Shown one piece after another: positions 24,576 to 33,085 of a DNA stretch of 64,000 nt; position 1 is the stretch's first letter; the number at the start of each line of letters is the position of its first letter. The stretch is taken from assembly GCA_951812965.1 (NCBI GenBank), contig OX638341.1, forward strand, positions 2,152,438 through 2,216,437, read 5' to 3'. Source of the DNA: an uncultured Pseudohongiella sp. (GTDB lineage: Bacteria > Pseudomonadota > Gammaproteobacteria > Pseudomonadales > Pseudohongiellaceae). The notes under the pieces are model-generated. The model was not told the origin of the DNA. It was given only the letters and a program-made list of their open reading frames with translations, and ran no database searches. Made by a program: the position numbers and the translations under genes.

Positions 24576-26336
24576 ATGAATGAACAAAACACACCCCTGG
24601 GAATTACTGAAGTCGTACTCAGGGACGCCCATCAATCCCTGATCGCAACGCGCATGCGCATTGAAGACATGCTGCCGATCGCGGAGAAGCTCGATCAAGT
24701 GGGATTCTGGGCGCTCGAATCCTGGGGCGGGGCCACTTTCGACGCTTGCATCCGTTTTCTGGGCGAAGACCCCTGGGAGCGGATCCGCCGTTTCAAGGCG
24801 GCGATGCCCAATACCAGGCAACAGATGCTGTTCCGCGGTCAGACGATTCTCGGCTACCGGCATTATGCGGACGATATCGTGCGCAGATTCGTCGAACGCG
24901 CGGCGGTCAACGGCGTGGACGTGTTTCGCGTGTTCGACGCCCTCAACGACATGCGTAATCTGGAAACCGCCGTCGCGGCGGTGCGTGAACAGGGCAAACA
25001 TGCCCAGGGCACGATGGCGTATACCACCAGCCCCGTGCATACGCTCGACGCCTGGGTGGAAATGGCGCGCAACATCGAAAGCATGGGCGCCGATTCGCTT
25101 TGCATCAAGGACATGGCGGGCCTGCTCGAACCCTATGAAGCATTTGAATTGGTTTCAAGGCTCAAGAAGACCGTGGCCATACCCATACATATCCAGTGCC
25201 ATGCGACCACGGGACTTTCCACAGCCACCTATCTGAAAGCCATCGAGGCCGGCATCGATAATATCGACACGGCAATTTCCTCGATGAGCCTCACCTATGG
25301 TCATTCGCCAACTGAAACCATGGTTTCCATGCTCAAGGGCACGCCGCGATATCCCGGGCTAGACCTGAAACTGCTTGAAGAGATTGCCGCGTACTTCCGC
25401 GAGGCGCGGAAGAAATACGAAGCTTTCGAAGGCTCGCTGAAAGGCGTGGATTCGCGCATTCTGGTGTCCCAGGTTCCCGGCGGCATGTTGTCCAACCTCG
25501 AGAACCAGTTACGCGAACAGAATGCCCTTGACCGGCTCGATGAAGTGCTCGAGGAGATTCCCAAGGTGCGGGCCGATCTCGGATTCGTTCCGCTGGTTAC
25601 GCCGGTTTCCCAGATTGTCGTGACGCAGTCCGTTTTCAATGTGCTCAGCGGCGAGAGCTACAGCAACATCGCCAAGGAAACCAGCGGCTTGCTGCGAGGC
25701 GAATACGGTGCGACTCCGGTACCGGTAAACCTGGATCTGCAGGCCAAGGTTCTCGATGGCGATGAACCGATCCACTGCCGCCCGGCGGATCTGCTCGAAC
25801 CCGAATTCGAAAAACAACTCGCCGAATTGAGCAGCATCGCCAAGCGGGACGGTTTCGTACTCGCCGATGAAGTCGATGACACCTTGACCTTCTCCCTGTT
25901 CCCGCAGGCCGGACTGCGCTTTCTCAAGAACCGTCATAATCCGGCGATTTTCGAACCTCCGCCCCAGGCCGCAAGCGAGCAGTCTCCGGCGGCCGACGCC
26001 AGCGGCGTATACACGGTCGAAGTGGAAGGGCAGCGGTTCGTGGTGAAGGTGGCCGAAGGCGAACAAATCCCAGAAATAACACCTGCGGCCGGCGCCGTCG
26101 GCCATGCCGGGGCCGAGGCGGCGCGGCAGATCAAGGCGCCGCTTGCCGGTACGGTAGTGCGAGTCATGGTCGGCGTCGGCGAAAGCGTCAACGCAGGCGA
26201 CGTACTGATCGTGCTGGAAGCGATGAAAATGGAAGCCGAAGTTCAGGCGCCGGCGGCGGGCACGGTCGCGGCCATTCGCGTGCGCGGCGGCGACAGCGTG
26301 CAACTGGGCCAGATCCTGTTGCTGTTGCGGGAGTAG
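24576..26336 (+). CDS. oadA: Sodium-extruding oxaloacetate decarboxylase, alpha (biotin) subunit
   Basis: A protein of 586 aa. The carboxyltransferase (HMGL-like) domain covers about residues 1-290, with metal-binding [12 protein letters not shown] at the front. A conserved PYC/OADA domain follows to about 450. The C-terminal 75 residues are a biotinyl domain, with the biotinylated lysine in [10 protein letters not shown]. The enzyme transfers carboxylate from oxaloacetate to biotin, and the membrane beta subunit decarboxylates it while pumping Na+. oadB follows after 9 nt. Confidence 0.95.
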   Translation: MNEQNTPLGITEVVLRDAHQSLIATRMRIEDMLPIAEKLDQVGFWALESWGGATFDACIRFLGEDPWERIRRFKAAMPNTRQQMLFRGQTILGYRHYADDIVRRFVERAAVNGVDVFRVFDALNDMRNLETAVAAVREQGKHAQGTMAYTTSPVHTLDAWVEMARNIESMGADSLCIKDMAGLLEPYEAFELVSRLKKTVAIPIHIQCHATTGLSTATYLKAIEAGIDNIDTAISSMSLTYGHSPTETMVSMLKGTPRYPGLDLKLLEEIAAYFREARKKYEAFEGSLKGVDSRILVSQVPGGMLSNLENQLREQNALDRLDEVLEEIPKVRADLGFVPLVTPVSQIVVTQSVFNVLSGESYSNIAKETSGLLRGEYGATPVPVNLDLQAKVLDGDEPIHCRPADLLEPEFEKQLAELSSIAKRDGFVLADEVDDTLTFSLFPQAGLRFLKNRHNPAIFEPPPQAASEQSPAADASGVYTVEVEGQRFVVKVAEGEQIPEITPAAGAVGHAGAEAARQIKAPLAGTVVRVMVGVGESVNAGDVLIVLEAMKMEAEVQAPAAGTVAAIRVRGGDSVQLGQILLLLRE

Positions 26337-26345
26337 GGCCGGGCA

Positions 26346-27476
26346 ATGGAGCAATTGCGCTCGTTATGGCAAAACACCGGACTGTATCAGCTCGAATTGC
26401 CTCAGTTAGTAATGATGCTGATATGTCTGCTATTGCTGTACCTGGCCATCCGCAAGAAATTCGAACCATTGCTGCTGTTGCCGATCGCCTTCGGCGGACT
26501 GCTGGCCAATATCCCCGGCGTCGAAATCGCCACCGGTGACGGCATCCTGCGGCAACTTTACGAGATCGGACTGGCGACATCGATATTCCCGTTGTTAATC
26601 TTCATGGGCGTGGGCGCGTTGACCGACTTCGGCCCTTTGCTCGCCAATCCGAGAACCATGATTCTAGGCGCGGCGGCGCAGGTCGGCATATTCGCGACCT
26701 TGCTCGGCGCCTTGCTGCTGTCCGATCTGGGCTGGTTCGATTTCAGCCTGCAACAGGCAGCGGCCATTGCCATAATCGGCGGCGCCGACGGGCCGACCTC
26801 GCTCTATCTGGCCAGCGTGCTCGCGCCCGAGTTGCTTGGCGCCATCGCGGTGGCGTCATATTCCTACATGGCCCTGGTGCCGCTGATCCAGCCGCCCATC
26901 GCGCGTGCGCTTACTTCCCCGCGGGAGCGCGGCATCCGCATGAGTGAACAGCGCCATGTGCGGCGGATCGAGAAAATTCTCTTCCCCCTGTTGCTGCTCT
27001 TGCTCACCGCCTTGCTTGTACCCGCAGCAGCGCCCTTGCTCGGCATGTTCTGTTTCGGCAATCTGATGCGCGAGTCGGGTGTGGTCAAGCGCCTGTCCGA
27101 CACCACGCAAAACGCCCTGATCAATATCGTCACGATACTGCTCGGGCTCGCGGTCGGCTCGCGTCTGGCGGCGGACCAGTTCCTGCTGCCTTCGACCCTG
27201 GGCATACTGCTGCTTGGACTTTTCGCCTTCGCAACCGGAACCGCCGCCGGCGTCCTGATGGGCAAATTGATGAACCGGTTTTCCCGCACACCGATCAATC
27301 CGCTGATCGGCGCGGCCGGCGTATCCGCCGTTCCGATGGCGGCGCGCACCGCTCATCGCCTCGGAGAAGAGGCCGATGCGGAAAATTTCCTGCTGATGCA
27401 CGCAATGGGTCCCAACGTCGCGGGCGTAATCGGATCGGCCATCGCCGCTGGAATCCTGATCCGGCTTGCTGCCTGA
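26346..27476 (+). CDS. oadB: Sodium-extruding decarboxylase, beta subunit OadB
   Basis: A protein of 376 aa with about nine membrane segments. The hallmark [15 protein letters not shown] contains the catalytic/Na+-site aspartate. A second signature, [16 protein letters not shown], is near the C-terminus. The partner OadA and OadG are directly upstream, so the complex is complete and should couple oxaloacetate decarboxylation to Na+ export. The N-terminal stretch of this protein is a little variant but of normal length. Confidence 0.94.
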   Translation: MEQLRSLWQNTGLYQLELPQLVMMLICLLLLYLAIRKKFEPLLLLPIAFGGLLANIPGVEIATGDGILRQLYEIGLATSIFPLLIFMGVGALTDFGPLLANPRTMILGAAAQVGIFATLLGALLLSDLGWFDFSLQQAAAIAIIGGADGPTSLYLASVLAPELLGAIAVASYSYMALVPLIQPPIARALTSPRERGIRMSEQRHVRRIEKILFPLLLLLLTALLVPAAAPLLGMFCFGNLMRESGVVKRLSDTTQNALINIVTILLGLAVGSRLAADQFLLPSTLGILLLGLFAFATGTAAGVLMGKLMNRFSRTPINPLIGAAGVSAVPMAARTAHRLGEEADAENFLLMHAMGPNVAGVIGSAIAAGILIRLAA

Positions 27477-27501
27477 GCGCGAACGGCCAACTTCCGGGCT
27501 C

Positions 27502-27640
27502 CTGTAGGGGCGACGCATGCGTCGCCCGCGAATTCTTCACGATTTCCGGGCCATCCGCGGGCGAGGCATGCCTCGTTCCAGCCGCCGAGCACAGCTCGGC
27601 GTCGCTCGGGCTGCGCACGAAGCTATCGCTTCGTAACCGC
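27502..27640. repeat. REP pair followed by hairpin-repeat fragment
   Basis: A forward REP at 27502-27530 with the variant core GACGCATGCGTC, and an inverted, partly decayed REP at 27555-27580. A fragment of the hairpin repeat follows at 27581-27640, including CCGAGCACAGCTCGG and CGAAGCTATCGCTTCG. The variant core changes both arms of the palindrome together. Confidence 0.8.
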
Positions 27641-27712
27641 TTGCCTCGTTCCTACACATTCAATTCGCCCTGCCGATTCTCAGGATATGACCACGAGTTT
27701 TCTCATCCACCC

Positions 27713-29128
27713 ATGAGCGATTTACAACTCGTTACTCCCGCCAGGGAGCAGCAGCCATCGCCCGAGCAGATTTTCTACGTGCTCGATACCAATGTCCTGC
27801 TGCACGATCCGGGTTCGATCCTGAATTTCGAGGAACATCATGTTGTTATACCGATTACGGTGCTGGAAGAACTCGATTCGCTGAAGCGGGGCAGGCAGGC
27901 GTTTGCCGCCGACTGCCGCCAGGCGATTCGTGAACTCGACCGCCAACTCGGTCGCAGCGGACCGGACGTAATTGAAAACGGGGTTCCGATCAGAAATCTC
28001 GACGACAGTTTCAACGGCGGTTCGCTTTCGATCCTGATGACCCACGCACCGGATGACTGCCGATTGCTGCCCGCAAATTCCAACGACAACCGCATTCTCA
28101 ACGATGTCGGTTATCTGAAGCAGCGTCATCCGGACCGCCAGGTGATACTGGTCAGCAAGGACATCACCGTACGGCTCAAGGCGCGCGGCTGTGGCATTCA
28201 ATGCCAGGATTATCATTCCGACCAGTTGCTCTCGGGCATTGAGCAATTGCACAAGGGCTATCTCGAATTTTCCGGCACATTCTGGGACCGGGTGGAACAG
28301 GTGGAAACCGAGCAACGCGATGGGCATACGTTTCACAAGTTGCATCGGAAGATTTTCGGGAAGGAGATATACCCCAACCAGTTCATAGTCGACGAGGCGG
28401 GATTTCTCGGGCGCGTGACATCCATCGGCAAGGAACACGCATGCTTGCGGCACATCGACCGCGAACGGTTGATGGAGCAGGAGACCTGGGGTTTGCGGCC
28501 GAGGGACGTCTACCAGGCGATGGCGCTCGATCTGTTACTGGACCCCGAAGTTCACATGGTAAGCCTCACCGGCTCGGCCGGCTCGGGCAAGACGATTCTG
28601 GCGCTGGCCGCGGCGATCGAACAGACCGTACCGAGCATGATGTACCGCCGCATAATCGTTACCCGCAGCGCCCAGGGCCTTGATGAGGACATCGGCTATC
28701 TGCCGGGAACCGAAGAAGAAAAGATGAAACCCTGGCTGGGCTCGATCACCGATAATCTGGAAGCGCTGCATTGGGACGACGAAAATTGCGCCGGCAGCAT
28801 CGATTACGTGCTCGAGAAAGTGCCGTTGCTGTTCAAGTCCCTGAATTACATTCGCGGCCGATCTTTCCAGAGCAGCCTGATCATCATCGACGAATGCCAG
28901 AATCTGACGCCGCATCAGGTCAAGACCATCGTCACCCGGGCGGGCAATGGCTCCAAGGTGGTTTGCCTGGGAAATCTGGCGCAGATCGACACGCCCTATC
29001 TGAATGCGACGAGTTCGGGACTGACCTTTCTGACCGAGCGCTTCAAGTACTTCGAGGGCGGCGGCAACGTGCTGCTACAGGGGGTTCCCCGGTCTGCGCT
29101 GGCGTGCTACGCCGAACAGCACCTGTAA
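27713..29128 (+). CDS. PIN-PhoH ATPase (PhoH2-like)
   Basis: A protein of 471 aa. An N-terminal PIN RNase domain (about residues 18-160) starts YVLDTNVLLHDPG and keeps acidic residues in LEELDS and DNRIL. A C-terminal PhoH NTPase domain has Walker A LTGSAGSGKTILALAAA and Walker B SLIIIDECQNLTP. Family members are ATP-driven RNA helicase/nucleases. The ATG at 27713 is used; the open frame upstream to 27641 reads through repeat DNA. Despite the name, no Pho box is visible and it stands alone. Confidence 0.92.
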   Translation: MSDLQLVTPAREQQPSPEQIFYVLDTNVLLHDPGSILNFEEHHVVIPITVLEELDSLKRGRQAFAADCRQAIRELDRQLGRSGPDVIENGVPIRNLDDSFNGGSLSILMTHAPDDCRLLPANSNDNRILNDVGYLKQRHPDRQVILVSKDITVRLKARGCGIQCQDYHSDQLLSGIEQLHKGYLEFSGTFWDRVEQVETEQRDGHTFHKLHRKIFGKEIYPNQFIVDEAGFLGRVTSIGKEHACLRHIDRERLMEQETWGLRPRDVYQAMALDLLLDPEVHMVSLTGSAGSGKTILALAAAIEQTVPSMMYRRIIVTRSAQGLDEDIGYLPGTEEEKMKPWLGSITDNLEALHWDDENCAGSIDYVLEKVPLLFKSLNYIRGRSFQSSLIIIDECQNLTPHQVKTIVTRAGNGSKVVCLGNLAQIDTPYLNATSSGLTFLTERFKYFEGGGNVLLQGVPRSALACYAEQHL

Positions 29129-29130
29129 AG

Positions 29131-29236
29131 CGCGGGCGAGGCATGCCTTGCCCCTACGAAATGGCGGGTGCAGAGAGACACACGCAGGATTCAGGCACGG
29201 GGATACATGTAGGGGCGAGGCATGCCTCGCCCGTGG
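29131..29236. repeat. REP-like palindromes, inverted pair
   Basis: Inverted copy at 29131-29158 and forward copy at 29209-29236, between two converging genes (PhoH-like stop at 29128, cysE stop at 29250). Confidence 0.9.
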
Positions 29237-29249
29237 CTGGCCGGACGAT

Positions 29250-30029
29250 TCACTCCGAGAATATGCTCTGATCCATGGTTTGCGCCGGTGCGCTCTCGCC
29301 GGTGGTGCCGACGGCCTTGGCCGGCACGCCGACCACGGTGGTATGGGGCGGCACGTCCTTCAGCACTACGCTGCCGGCGCCGACCTTGGCGCCTTCGCCG
29401 ATGGTGATATTGCCGAGCACCTTGGCACCTGCCGCCACCAGTACGCCTGACCTGATCTTCGGATGCCGGTCGCCTTGCTCGTTGCCCGTGCCGCCGAGAG
29501 TCACCTGCTGCAGAATGGAAACATCGTCGTCGATCACCGAAGTCTCGCCGACGACGATGCCGGTGGCATGATCGAACATGATGCCCTTGCCCATGACGCA
29601 GGCAGGATGAATGTCCACGCCAAAAACTTCGGAGTTGCGGCTCTGAATGAAAAGCGCCAGATCCTTGCGCCTGTGCTGCCACAGAAAGTGCGCCAGCCGG
29701 TGTACCTGAATGGCCTGGAATCCCTTGAGATACAGTATTACCGGGAGGAATGTGCTTACCGCCGGGTCGCGTTCGAAGACGGCCAGGATGTCGCTGGCGG
29801 CGCAGTCGATGATATCCGCGGAAGCGCCATAGGCTTCTTCAAAGAGCTCCCGCACGGTCACAACCGGCATGACATCGTCTGAAAGTTTGTTGGCCAGTAT
29901 GAAAGAAAGGGAGGATTCCAGATCCTTGTGGTTCAGTATGCAGGCATAGACATAGCTCGCCAGCAGCGGCTCTTCCTGTACGACTTCTTCCGCTTCCGCG
30001 CGGAGTTTGCGCCAGATTTCGCTGGTCAT
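29250..30029 (-). CDS. cysE: Serine O-acetyltransferase
   Basis: Makes O-acetylserine for cysteine synthesis. The protein has 259 aa: an N-terminal helical SATase domain (residues 1-135) and a left-handed beta-helix with hexapeptide repeats. The catalytic His is in MFDHATGIVVGE, and ILQQVTLGGTGNEQGDRHPK matches the acetyl-CoA site. The C-terminal tail SAPAQTMDQSIFSE ends close to the isoleucine-tail pattern of SATases that bind cysteine synthase. Cysteine feedback inhibition is likely by family. Confidence 0.95.
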   Translation of the reverse strand: MTSEIWRKLRAEAEEVVQEEPLLASYVYACILNHKDLESSLSFILANKLSDDVMPVVTVRELFEEAYGASADIIDCAASDILAVFERDPAVSTFLPVILYLKGFQAIQVHRLAHFLWQHRRKDLALFIQSRNSEVFGVDIHPACVMGKGIMFDHATGIVVGETSVIDDDVSILQQVTLGGTGNEQGDRHPKIRSGVLVAAGAKVLGNITIGEGAKVGAGSVVLKDVPPHTTVVGVPAKAVGTTGESAPAQTMDQSIFSE

Positions 30030-30153
30030 TGCTTGCCTCTTGCCGGGTCCGGAAAAGCGCCCAATTATAAGTGCTGGCAGCGGGGATTCAATGCGGCTTC
30101 GCCGGGATTTGTAGTACTATCGGCGAATACCGGCGCGAATCTGGAGCCGTGGA

Positions 30154-31083
30154 TTGAACAGTGATCGATTGAGGTGGTCGATCTTGCCGATGCTGCTGTC
30201 GGCGGGATTCGGCTTTGCCGCGGAAGACTACCAGCCGGGTGAACTGTATCAATACTGGCTCGAACTCGAATCCGCCGATCAGACCTATGCCGACCGCTCG
30301 CTCGAGATCGGCCGGCACCAGGCTTTTCTCGAATTCCTGGGCCAGGACTCGGTGGTATTCCGCGACGGCCCGGTGGATGCGCTGGAGTTGTATTCCTCGG
30401 AGTCCTTCAGCGGCAACGAGATCAGTTGGGAAGCCCACTACATCGACGTTTCGAGAGCTGGAGACCTTGGTTTGTCCGCCGGTCCCCTGGTGATCATCAA
30501 TCCGAGCGACGACCCTGATCAGGACCTGTACGGGCACCTGATCTCGATCTGGCGCAAGCAGGGCATCCGCTGGGAACTCATGGCCGATCTGGCGGTACTG
30601 ATTCCCGGCTATCTGAGCATGGACGTACAGCCGAATTTCGACGATACCCGCCCGGTGCTTGAAGAAACCGCGCCCCCTTATGCCGCCATGACGGATATCA
30701 ATCCCATGGAATCCCTCGTCGAAGCGGACCTGACTTTCGGCCGTTCGATTAATTTTCGCGGCGGACGGCGCGCCTTGCTGCGCTATGGCATGGAAAACTC
30801 CCGGGTGTATCTGCCGGGTATGGCGCCCGCGGTAGGGGCCGAAGACGCGAGCACGGTATACGGAGCTTTTCTCGACACGCAACTCGAAGCGACGGTACCC
30901 ATAACGCTCAACCATGTCGGAGGCTATCTCGCCGCGTCCCAGGAACTCGGATATACCTATGGCACCATGCACGAAGAGGGCGCGACCGATGAGTCGGGTT
31001 TTCGCGCCAATTATCTTCGCTTGTGGCGATTGAGCACGGCCGATGAATGGCGCATAGCCGTCGAAGTATTGTCGCCTTTCTGA
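30154..31083 (+). CDS. Exported protein with two SnoaL/NTF2-like modules, unknown function
   Basis: A protein of 309 aa from a TTG start; a second TTG at 30169 is possible. A signal peptide precedes AAEDYQPGE. Two segments (about residues 35-150 and 185-305) share a layout. Each opens with an acidic-aromatic helix and an R-R/A-F-L-E or R-R-A-L-L-R pair. Each later holds a D-A-x-x-x-Y or G-A-F strand and ends with a W-R strand (SIWRKQGIRWELM, RLWRLSTADEWRIAVE). This looks like tandem NTF2-like domains. No catalytic residue can be proved. Its stop codon ends 1 nt before the stop of the convergent glycosyltransferase. Confidence 0.55.
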   Translation: MNSDRLRWSILPMLLSAGFGFAAEDYQPGELYQYWLELESADQTYADRSLEIGRHQAFLEFLGQDSVVFRDGPVDALELYSSESFSGNEISWEAHYIDVSRAGDLGLSAGPLVIINPSDDPDQDLYGHLISIWRKQGIRWELMADLAVLIPGYLSMDVQPNFDDTRPVLEETAPPYAAMTDINPMESLVEADLTFGRSINFRGGRRALLRYGMENSRVYLPGMAPAVGAEDASTVYGAFLDTQLEATVPITLNHVGGYLAASQELGYTYGTMHEEGATDESGFRANYLRLWRLSTADEWRIAVEVLSPF

Positions 31084-31084
31084 T

Positions 31085-33085
31085 TCAGGGATTTTCGAAT
31101 ATCACGTCGCGGCGGCCGTAATTCGTGACGTTGCCGCGGCTGTCGACGATCCGGACCGATAGTTCGTGCCTGCCGGAGCTGAAGTCTCGCGTGTCGAAAG
31201 CGGCCTGAAATCCAAGGTCGGGCTGATTCGGGTCGGTTCGAAGATCTTCGGCCTCGACTACATCCGGCCGGGGCAGACCGTATTCGAGTTCGGCGACTAC
31301 GACGTCATCCAGCAAGAGCAGCACTTGCGCGACGCCGATATCCTCATTGTAGGCCCAGCCGCTGACCATCGCGGGTCCTGACAGGCTCTCGCCGCCCGCG
31401 GGCTGATCGATCCAGGCTCGTGGCGGGTACGGGCAAGGATTCGCAGCACCGGCGTCGGGACCCGCGGATACCGAACCGCGGTAGTAACTGAACAGTTTGT
31501 CGCCCTCGAACAGGGACAATCGATCGATCTGCTCCAGCGAATCTGACAAGGCGCAGGCACGATCGATCAATTCGTGTTTCTGTTCGACGTTCAGGGACGA
31601 GTCTTCGGTAATGAACAGCATCGGCTCATCCGGCCGCCGGCGCAGGAATTCGCCGGTTCGTCCCCACAGTTGCAGTTGCCGGTCGCGTCCGTCGCGCACG
31701 GCCTTGTCCCTGTCCAGCGTGTAGGCGTCAGCCGCAATTCCGGCGTACTGCAACTGCGCGGCGGTGTAATAGTTGTCCGTGACGGCTACCGCACGTCCAC
31801 CGAAATCGTCACGAAGCAAGTTCCCGGTATATTCAGCGAAATCTCGCCAGCCGGCCATTTTCTCGGAAAGTACTCCCGTGCCTGTATATGGCTGCAATTG
31901 TGCCTGCAGGGACTGGCTGCCGATGCCGGCAATGGCAAGTAACGCGCCGGCGAATCCGAACGCAGGTATGGCACTAACCGCCAGCGCGGCGCCGGATTCG
32001 CGCCAGTGAAGCGCAAGCCATGCCCTGATACGGCGCAGGGCTTCGGGCGCGAATACGAGTAGGGGAAAGTAACCGGGTAGTGGCCAATGTTCGGTAGTGC
32101 TGTTGTCGTCCGCCCAGGGCGCGAGCAGCGCGTATGCAAACAAATGCGGCAATGAGAACCACAACAGCAAAAGCACATGGGTGTCCCTTGCGGGATGCCT
32201 TGCGGGATGGGTGTCCCGTCTTTGGCGCCATCTTGTGAAAACCAGCCAGGCGCTGAAGAGCAGCAGCGCGTACATGGGCGGGGTGACGAGCAGCATCTGG
32301 ATGGGGAGCTGTAACAGGCCCCCTGCATCAAATTGCCATGGATGGCGTTCCAGAAAGTAGAAACTGGCGCTGCCCAGATTTCCCGGCAGATTCGCCCACA
32401 AGATGGGCGCAAGGCCCAGGGCCGCTACTCCCGCGGCAAGCCAGAACCGGTGATTTCGCCAGATGTCGCGTTGGTGAAAAAGCAGATACAGGACCGCGCA
32501 AGCCGGGTACAGCAGGAAGCGGTAGTGCGTGCATAGACCCAGCGCCATGAAAGCGCCGGCTCCCAGCCAGAAACCGATGCCGCCGGTACGCAGGGCGCGG
32601 TCGAAAAAGCCCAGGACAAGCAGTCCGCACAACAACATAGGCACATCGGGCACGGCGAGCAAACCGAGAAATCCGCCCAGGGGGATGCAAATGCTCAGCA
32701 ACGCCGCCTGCAAGGCGTCGCGGCGACCGGAAAAGGGTAGGGACACCCAATACACCGCTGCCGGCAGGCAAGTGCCGCCGGCAAGAAACAGTGCGCGGGT
32801 GGCGAGCGGATTGCCAGGATCAAGGGCGGAGCCGAGGCCGGCAAGCAGTGCGGTGAAGAAGGGCAGGTCGCTATAGGCCGGCGCCGGAATGGTCGAAGCC
32901 AGCCAATAGAAGACTTCGTCGCTATACAGATCGAGCCGCCAGGCCAGCCAGATTTTAAGGGTCAGCAGCAGACCGCAGGCCGCGGCGAGCAATCGCGCGT
33001 CGGAAAGAAAATCGGTTGCTTCGTCCCACCCGTCCGGGGACTCAGTTCGCTCTGCCTGATCGCGCAATGACGTTTCCGACCTCAA
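31085..33085 (-). CDS. GT39-type membrane glycosyltransferase with C-terminal Ig-like domain
   Basis: A protein of 666 aa with about ten membrane helices. The first periplasmic loop carries SDEVFYWLAS and SDLPFFTALLAGL, the acidic motifs of ArnT/PMT-type enzymes that use polyprenyl-phosphate sugars. About 110 C-terminal residues (from RAWIDQPAGGESLSG to the end) form a bacterial Ig-like domain. A small in-frame repeat RDTHPARHPARDTH sits in a loop. The start is uncertain: a TTG at 33085 overlaps the end of feoB by 44 nt, and no ATG is available. Target molecule unknown; lipid A or a glycoprotein is possible. Confidence 0.75.
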   Translation of the reverse strand: MRSETSLRDQAERTESPDGWDEATDFLSDARLLAAACGLLLTLKIWLAWRLDLYSDEVFYWLASTIPAPAYSDLPFFTALLAGLGSALDPGNPLATRALFLAGGTCLPAAVYWVSLPFSGRRDALQAALLSICIPLGGFLGLLAVPDVPMLLCGLLVLGFFDRALRTGGIGFWLGAGAFMALGLCTHYRFLLYPACAVLYLLFHQRDIWRNHRFWLAAGVAALGLAPILWANLPGNLGSASFYFLERHPWQFDAGGLLQLPIQMLLVTPPMYALLLFSAWLVFTRWRQRRDTHPARHPARDTHVLLLLWFSLPHLFAYALLAPWADDNSTTEHWPLPGYFPLLVFAPEALRRIRAWLALHWRESGAALAVSAIPAFGFAGALLAIAGIGSQSLQAQLQPYTGTGVLSEKMAGWRDFAEYTGNLLRDDFGGRAVAVTDNYYTAAQLQYAGIAADAYTLDRDKAVRDGRDRQLQLWGRTGEFLRRRPDEPMLFITEDSSLNVEQKHELIDRACALSDSLEQIDRLSLFEGDKLFSYYRGSVSAGPDAGAANPCPYPPRAWIDQPAGGESLSGPAMVSGWAYNEDIGVAQVLLLLDDVVVAELEYGLPRPDVVEAEDLRTDPNQPDLGFQAAFDTRDFSSGRHELSVRIVDSRGNVTNYGRRDVIFENP

